The notes below the pieces were generated by a model. It saw nothing but the letters and a program-made list of their open reading frames with translations. It was not told the DNA's origin and did not search any database. A DNA stretch of 8,179 nucleotides from Nitrospirota bacterium (GTDB taxonomy: Bacteria; Nitrospirota; Thermodesulfovibrionia; UBA6902). Made by a program: the position numbers and the translations under genes. Below, piece after piece: positions 5,215 to 8,179 of the stretch (positions are counted from its first letter, which is position 1; each line of letters opens with the position of its first letter). The stretch lies in contig WFVK01000385.1 of assembly GCA_015491705.1 (NCBI GenBank), positions 1-8,179 of the forward strand, written 5' to 3'.

Positions 5215-6798
5215 TTACACTATCCTTCCGGGCAGTGCGCCCGTAGTCTCTCCTTCAAGAAGGACCGGCGTGCCGTTGACAAAGACGTGATAAATCCCTT
5301 CGGGCTTCTGAAACGGATCATCATAATCAGCGGTGTCGTTCACCTTTTCCGGATCGAACACCACAATATCAGCAAAAAAGTCTTTTCTCAGGATTCCGCG
5401 GCGGCTTATATTAAAAACCCTTGCAGGCAGGCCGCACATCTTATAAATCGCCTCACCCGGCGTCATGATGCCCTGCTCCCTCACGTACCTTCCGAGAACC
5501 CTGGGAAAACTCCCGAAGCCCCTCGGGTGAGGCTTCCCCTTTGCGGTAATGCCGCTGAAACTCCTTGCCGAGCTGTCAGTGCCTGTCATGGTATAGGGCT
5601 GTTTTAATACGGATTTCAGGTTTTCTTCATTCATAAAAAAAAATATGGCCCCCGCGTCCAGGTCTTCTTCAACAAGGATGTCAAAGAGAGATTCAAACGG
5701 TGTCTTACCCAGTCTCCAGGATATCTCCGCAATATTCCTGCCCTGCATCCATTCGTTTTCACCCCGGCGCACCGATGATATTACTACATTTTCCCAGAAA
5801 GATGCGGAAGATGCCTCCGGATGCTCACTGAGAATATCCTCCTGCAGTCTCCGCCGCTCGTTCTTCAGCCTCTCAATTTCCCTCTTATTTCCCCCTTCAA
5901 ACGCCCACGCAGGCAAAACAGCGTCAAGGCCGGTGCTTGATGCAATATATGGATACCTGTCACAGGTCAGACTCATACCCCTGTTTTTTGCTTCATCAAT
6001 CATCCTGAAGACATCGTCAATTTTCTTCCAGTTTTTCTCACCGCTTGTCTTCAGGTGCGAGATATGGGCATGTATTTTTGACTCAGCCGCTATCTCCATG
6101 ACCTCCTCCACCGACTCTATCAGGCGGTCCCCTTCACTTCTCATGTGTGTTGTATAAACACCCCTGCACGCGGCTGTTTCACGCGCGAGCCGGATGATCT
6201 CGCCGGTGCCGGCATAGAGACCGGGTGGATAAACAAGCCCGGTGGACAGGCCCTTTGCACCCGCCTTCATGGCATCCCTTAAGAGAACGACCATATCTTC
6301 CGTCTGCACCCTTGAAAGGGGCCTGTCTGAATATCCGGCAGCGCATGCCCTGAGATTGCCGTGGCCTGCAAGGGTCGCAAAGTTGACTGCAAACCTCCTT
6401 TTTTCCAGGAGGGCGAAGTATTCAGGTAACGTGCTCCACCTGTCTTTTATATCCAGATCATTCAGTTCATTTTCCCGTTGTTCAAGCGCGGCCCCGTATA
6501 ACGGAGCAGCGGAGAGGCCGCAGTTGCCGTTTATCTCGGTGGTTATCCCCTGGCATATTTTCCCTTCGGCCCTGCCGTCTGCAAGAAGCATGAAATCGGA
6601 ATGTGAATGCACGTCAATGAAACCGGGGCAGACATACAGGCCGTTGACATCAATGGTTTTTGCAGCATCAACATGCGAAAGATCGCCTGTCGCCATGATG
6701 CGGTCGTCACGGACGGCTACATCCGCCTTCACAGCCGCGGACTCTCCCGATAAGCCGTCGATAACAAATCCGCCCCTGAGCAGGTAATCAATCTCCAA
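5215..6798 (-). CDS. N-acyl-D-amino-acid deacylase (D-aminoacylase)
   Basis: A cytoplasmic zinc amidohydrolase expected to split N-acyl-D-amino acids into a D-amino acid and a carboxylate (EC 3.5.1.81 family). Visible ligands are HSH (H64, H66), the bridging cysteine in GNCG (C93), H218 in THMRSE, H248 in SHLKTSG, and the catalytic Asp in TGTDSSA (D408). The stretch GLSTGLVYPPG (183-193) and the KPHPRGFGSFPRVLGRYV segment are also family-typical. All key residues are present, and 527 residues is normal. The start is TTG 6798; it has GGAAGGGGG ending five bases upstream, and its product begins exactly where family members do. It overlaps the end of the EcfT-like gene by 11 bases, so translation is probably coupled. 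Acyl and amino acid preference cannot be read from sequence. Being next to a peptidoglycan amidase suggests, but does not show, a role in D-amino-acid salvage from cell wall. Confidence 0.92.
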   Translation of the reverse strand: MEIDYLLRGGFVIDGLSGESAAVKADVAVRDDRIMATGDLSHVDAAKTIDVNGLYVCPGFIDVHSHSDFMLLADGRAEGKICQGITTEINGNCGLSAAPLYGAALEQRENELNDLDIKDRWSTLPEYFALLEKRRFAVNFATLAGHGNLRACAAGYSDRPLSRVQTEDMVVLLRDAMKAGAKGLSTGLVYPPGLYAGTGEIIRLARETAACRGVYTTHMRSEGDRLIESVEEVMEIAAESKIHAHISHLKTSGEKNWKKIDDVFRMIDEAKNRGMSLTCDRYPYIASSTGLDAVLPAWAFEGGNKREIERLKNERRRLQEDILSEHPEASSASFWENVVISSVRRGENEWMQGRNIAEISWRLGKTPFESLFDILVEEDLDAGAIFFFMNEENLKSVLKQPYTMTGTDSSARSFSGITAKGKPHPRGFGSFPRVLGRYVREQGIMTPGEAIYKMCGLPARVFNISRRGILRKDFFADIVVFDPEKVNDTADYDDPFQKPEGIYHVFVNGTPVLLEGETTGALPGRIV

Positions 6799-7471
6799 TG
6801 TTACCCCCTTCCCCCCTCACCCCGCTGGAAGGTGGAACCGGTGGTTTATCCCCGCCTTCATGAACGGATGCATCATCCGCCTCCGTCATTTCCTTTGCCT
6901 TTTTCAGGCTCCTTTCAAAAAGCCGCGCAAGCAACTCGGCGGAAAGCCTGATCTTGCCCCTCAGCCCGGTGCCCTGCGAATTTCTGATCTCCCTGTACGC
7001 CTCAAGCGCCTCATCATATACAACCGGCAGCAGGCGCAGTGTGAGTGACATGGTATAAACAAGCTCTTTCACATAGCCGACCCTCCCGAGCGGGCCGAGC
7101 AGCCTGCTTATGCCGCCCACAAGCTCCTCCGGACCTGTGGTTGCAGTGAGGACCTTTGCGCCTAAAATCATTATAAAGAGGTTTAATGTAAGTTCGCTGC
7201 CGCGGACTATGCCTTCCCTGCTTACCTGGAGACCGGCGACAGTGTATATAATCTCACCCTCGTGAAACAGCACATTGCTTATAAATGTGAATACGAGAAA
7301 AAGCAAAATGGGGATCAGACCGCGTTTAAGCGTCTTCGCCGGCACCCTGAGCGCAACGGCCGTTACAAGGAAAAGCAGGAGAAGGTTTAATCTTAAAGAA
7401 CCTGAGGCGAATACGGCTGTGACGAGCAGTATATAGAGTAATATCTTAACCCTGGGGCTGAACGTTATCAC
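6788..7471 (-). CDS. EcfT/CbiQ-type energy-coupling membrane protein, orphan
   Basis: A membrane protein of the EcfT/CbiQ family (PF02361), which links a substrate-binding S component to ABC ATPases in ECF vitamin or metal importers. Hydrophobic segments are at about 8-22, 28-42, 51-68 and 94-111. The loop GLQVSREGIVRGSEL (80-94) and TATTGPEELVGGI (109-121) are family-typical. The cytoplasmic coupling helices are recognisable (LRLLPVVYDEALEAYREI, 145-162; LFERSLKKAKEMTEA, 184-198), but the usual Ala-Arg-Gly coupling tripeptides read SQG (165-167) and ADDAS (198-202). Residues after about 203 form a Gly/Pro-rich tail. The start is GTG 7471, inside the end of the amidase gene (26-base overlap), with only a weak upstream GGGATAGAG. 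No ATPase or S component is visible, so it must use partners encoded elsewhere or have a different job. Confidence 0.82.
   Translation of the reverse strand: MITFSPRVKILLYILLVTAVFASGSLRLNLLLLFLVTAVALRVPAKTLKRGLIPILLFLVFTFISNVLFHEGEIIYTVAGLQVSREGIVRGSELTLNLFIMILGAKVLTATTGPEELVGGISRLLGPLGRVGYVKELVYTMSLTLRLLPVVYDEALEAYREIRNSQGTGLRGKIRLSAELLARLFERSLKKAKEMTEADDASVHEGGDKPPVPPSSGVRGEGGNIGD
6804..6816 (-). promoter_or_regulatory. Ribosome binding site for the TTG start of the D-aminoacylase
   Basis: On the minus strand GGGGGGAAGGGGG ends five bases before TTG 6798. It is unusually G-rich, lies within the last codons of the EcfT-like gene, and supports this non-ATG start. Confidence 0.6.
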
Positions 7472-8179
7472 CGGATTTCTCTATCCCGTCGGAATAAATC
7501 CGCCAATCATGCCTTCCGGCGGAATTCACGATAAGTGTTGACTGGGTGACATACGAAACAATGCCCCTTGCTATAGCCTCTGCTATCCGGGTCCTGTAAC
7601 TGTCACTGGAGAGCCTTTTTTCTTCCAGGCTGTTGCTGACAAAGGATATCTCGACAAGTATCGACGGCATTTCAGCGCCCACAAGGACATAAAACAGCGC
7701 ATACTTCACACCAAGGTCCTCTATCTGATGATAACTTTTTTTGAGGGTGTTGACCATGGCATTCTGTACGCTGTGGGCAAGTCTCATCGATTCCTGTCTC
7801 TTGTTGTTACGGGCAAGATCCTGGAGTATAAACTGCAGTTCATCCTGGATCTTCTGCATCTTCCTTACAGAGATTTTGTTCTCCCTTGCAGCCACCCTGA
7901 TCGCCCCCCTGTTGCTCGTCCAGTTGAGAAAATATGTCTCTATGCCTCTCGTGCTCCTCTTCCTGCTTGCATTGGTATGAATGGATATAAACAGGTCGGC
8001 CTTGCGGGAATTAGCTATCTCGGTCCTGTCATTAAGAGGCACGAAAACATCCGTCTTTCTTGTATATATCACTCTCATGCCGTGTTTTTTTCTGAGTATC
8101 CTTCCGAGTTTTTTGCCGACGGACAGTACGATGTCTTTCTCGCGCAGCCCCCTCGCGCCGATGGCCCCCGGGTCCTTTC
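7446..8179 (-). CDS. N-acetylmuramoyl-L-alanine amidase (AmiC-like, amidase_3), 5' end outside window
   Basis: A periplasmic zinc enzyme that cuts the bond between MurNAc and the L-Ala of the stem peptide, used in cell separation and wall turnover. The frame stays open to the right edge: upstream of the internal ATG at 8078 it reads KDPGAIGARGLREKD..., the standard start of the amidase_3 fold, so the gene begins beyond the window. Visible zinc ligands are the Glu in GLREKD (codon 8139-8141) and the His in SIHTNAS (7977-7979). The catalytic Glu is in SILVEISFVSN (7650-7652). The first zinc His (AGHGG) and any signal peptide or AMIN domain lie outside. The 243 residues seen include the helical insertion (about ARENK to VQNAM) typical of AmiC-like enzymes. 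The last codons overlap the EcfT-like gene by 26 bases, indicating an operon. Confidence 0.93.
   Translation of the reverse strand, partial: KDPGAIGARGLREKDIVLSVGKKLGRILRKKHGMRVIYTRKTDVFVPLNDRTEIANSRKADLFISIHTNASRKRSTRGIETYFLNWTSNRGAIRVAARENKISVRKMQKIQDELQFILQDLARNNKRQESMRLAHSVQNAMVNTLKKSYHQIEDLGVKYALFYVLVGAEMPSILVEISFVSNSLEEKRLSSDSYRTRIAEAIARGIVSYVTQSTLIVNSAGRHDWRIYSDGIEKSGDNVQPQG

Noticed and set aside
5287..6787. Plus-strand reading frames opposite the D-aminoacylase
   Set aside because: They lie wholly against a gene with all catalytic residues intact; their composition is that of antisense frames.
6804..6824. G-quadruplex
   Set aside because: Only three clear G-tracts are present, so a standard three-tetrad structure is not supported.
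7446..8078. Amidase treated as complete from the ATG at 8078
   Set aside because: The frame continues to the right edge with the conserved KDPGAIGARGLREKD segment, including a zinc ligand, so the ATG is internal.

Overview
The window reads as chromosomal DNA of a Gram-negative-type, probably anaerobic bacterium of the Nitrospirota / Desulfobacterota kind. This placement is an inference. It rests on the LuxR-type regulator, which has the coiled-coil plus HTH tail common in those groups, on the style of the AmiC-like amidase, and on intergenic spacers full of short repeats. All six genes are on the minus strand. No rRNA, tRNA, CRISPR array or transposase gene is visible.

Right to left, in the direction of transcription: a 5'-truncated zinc N-acetylmuramoyl-L-alanine amidase enters from the right edge (7446-8179). 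It overlaps an EcfT/CbiQ-type membrane protein (6788-7471), which overlaps an N-acyl-D-amino-acid deacylase (5215-6798). These three form a translationally overlapped operon whose promoter lies outside the window. Next come an AI-2E/PerM-family membrane protein (3795-4832), a Cu+-type P1B ATPase with two metal-binding domains (877-3396, start corrected to an internal ATG behind a clear Shine-Dalgarno), and a small sensor-less LuxR-type regulator (210-743). The last three look like separate or loosely linked units.

The most unusual part is the spacers. Four copies (one cut by the left edge) of a MITE-like element with 18-bp terminal inverted repeats of the form AACCTTANNGTTGCATAA occupy 1-61, 749-894, 3635-3788 and 4928-5144. 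They carry subterminal hairpins. One hairpin differs between two copies by compensatory changes. In another copy a hairpin followed by eight Ts forms a good terminator for the AI-2E gene. A degenerate heptamer array (CCTTGAA/CCCTGAA) lies inside two copies, beside a third, and in the promoter region of the AI-2E gene. The last five codons and the stop codon of copA are the 18-bp terminal repeat itself, and the only DNA between copA and the luxR-type gene is one such element. A separate hairpin repeat of the GTCATTTCGA type lies at 3515-3584.

Functionally, the right-hand operon combines periplasmic peptidoglycan cleavage with cytoplasmic deacylation of N-acyl-D-amino acids, which would suit cell-wall turnover; the EcfT partner is an orphan with eroded coupling motifs. 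The left part is copper export and a regulator of unknown target. I see no clear new enzymatic system. The best candidate for something undescribed is the repeat family and its apparent use as gene ends, promoters and terminators.
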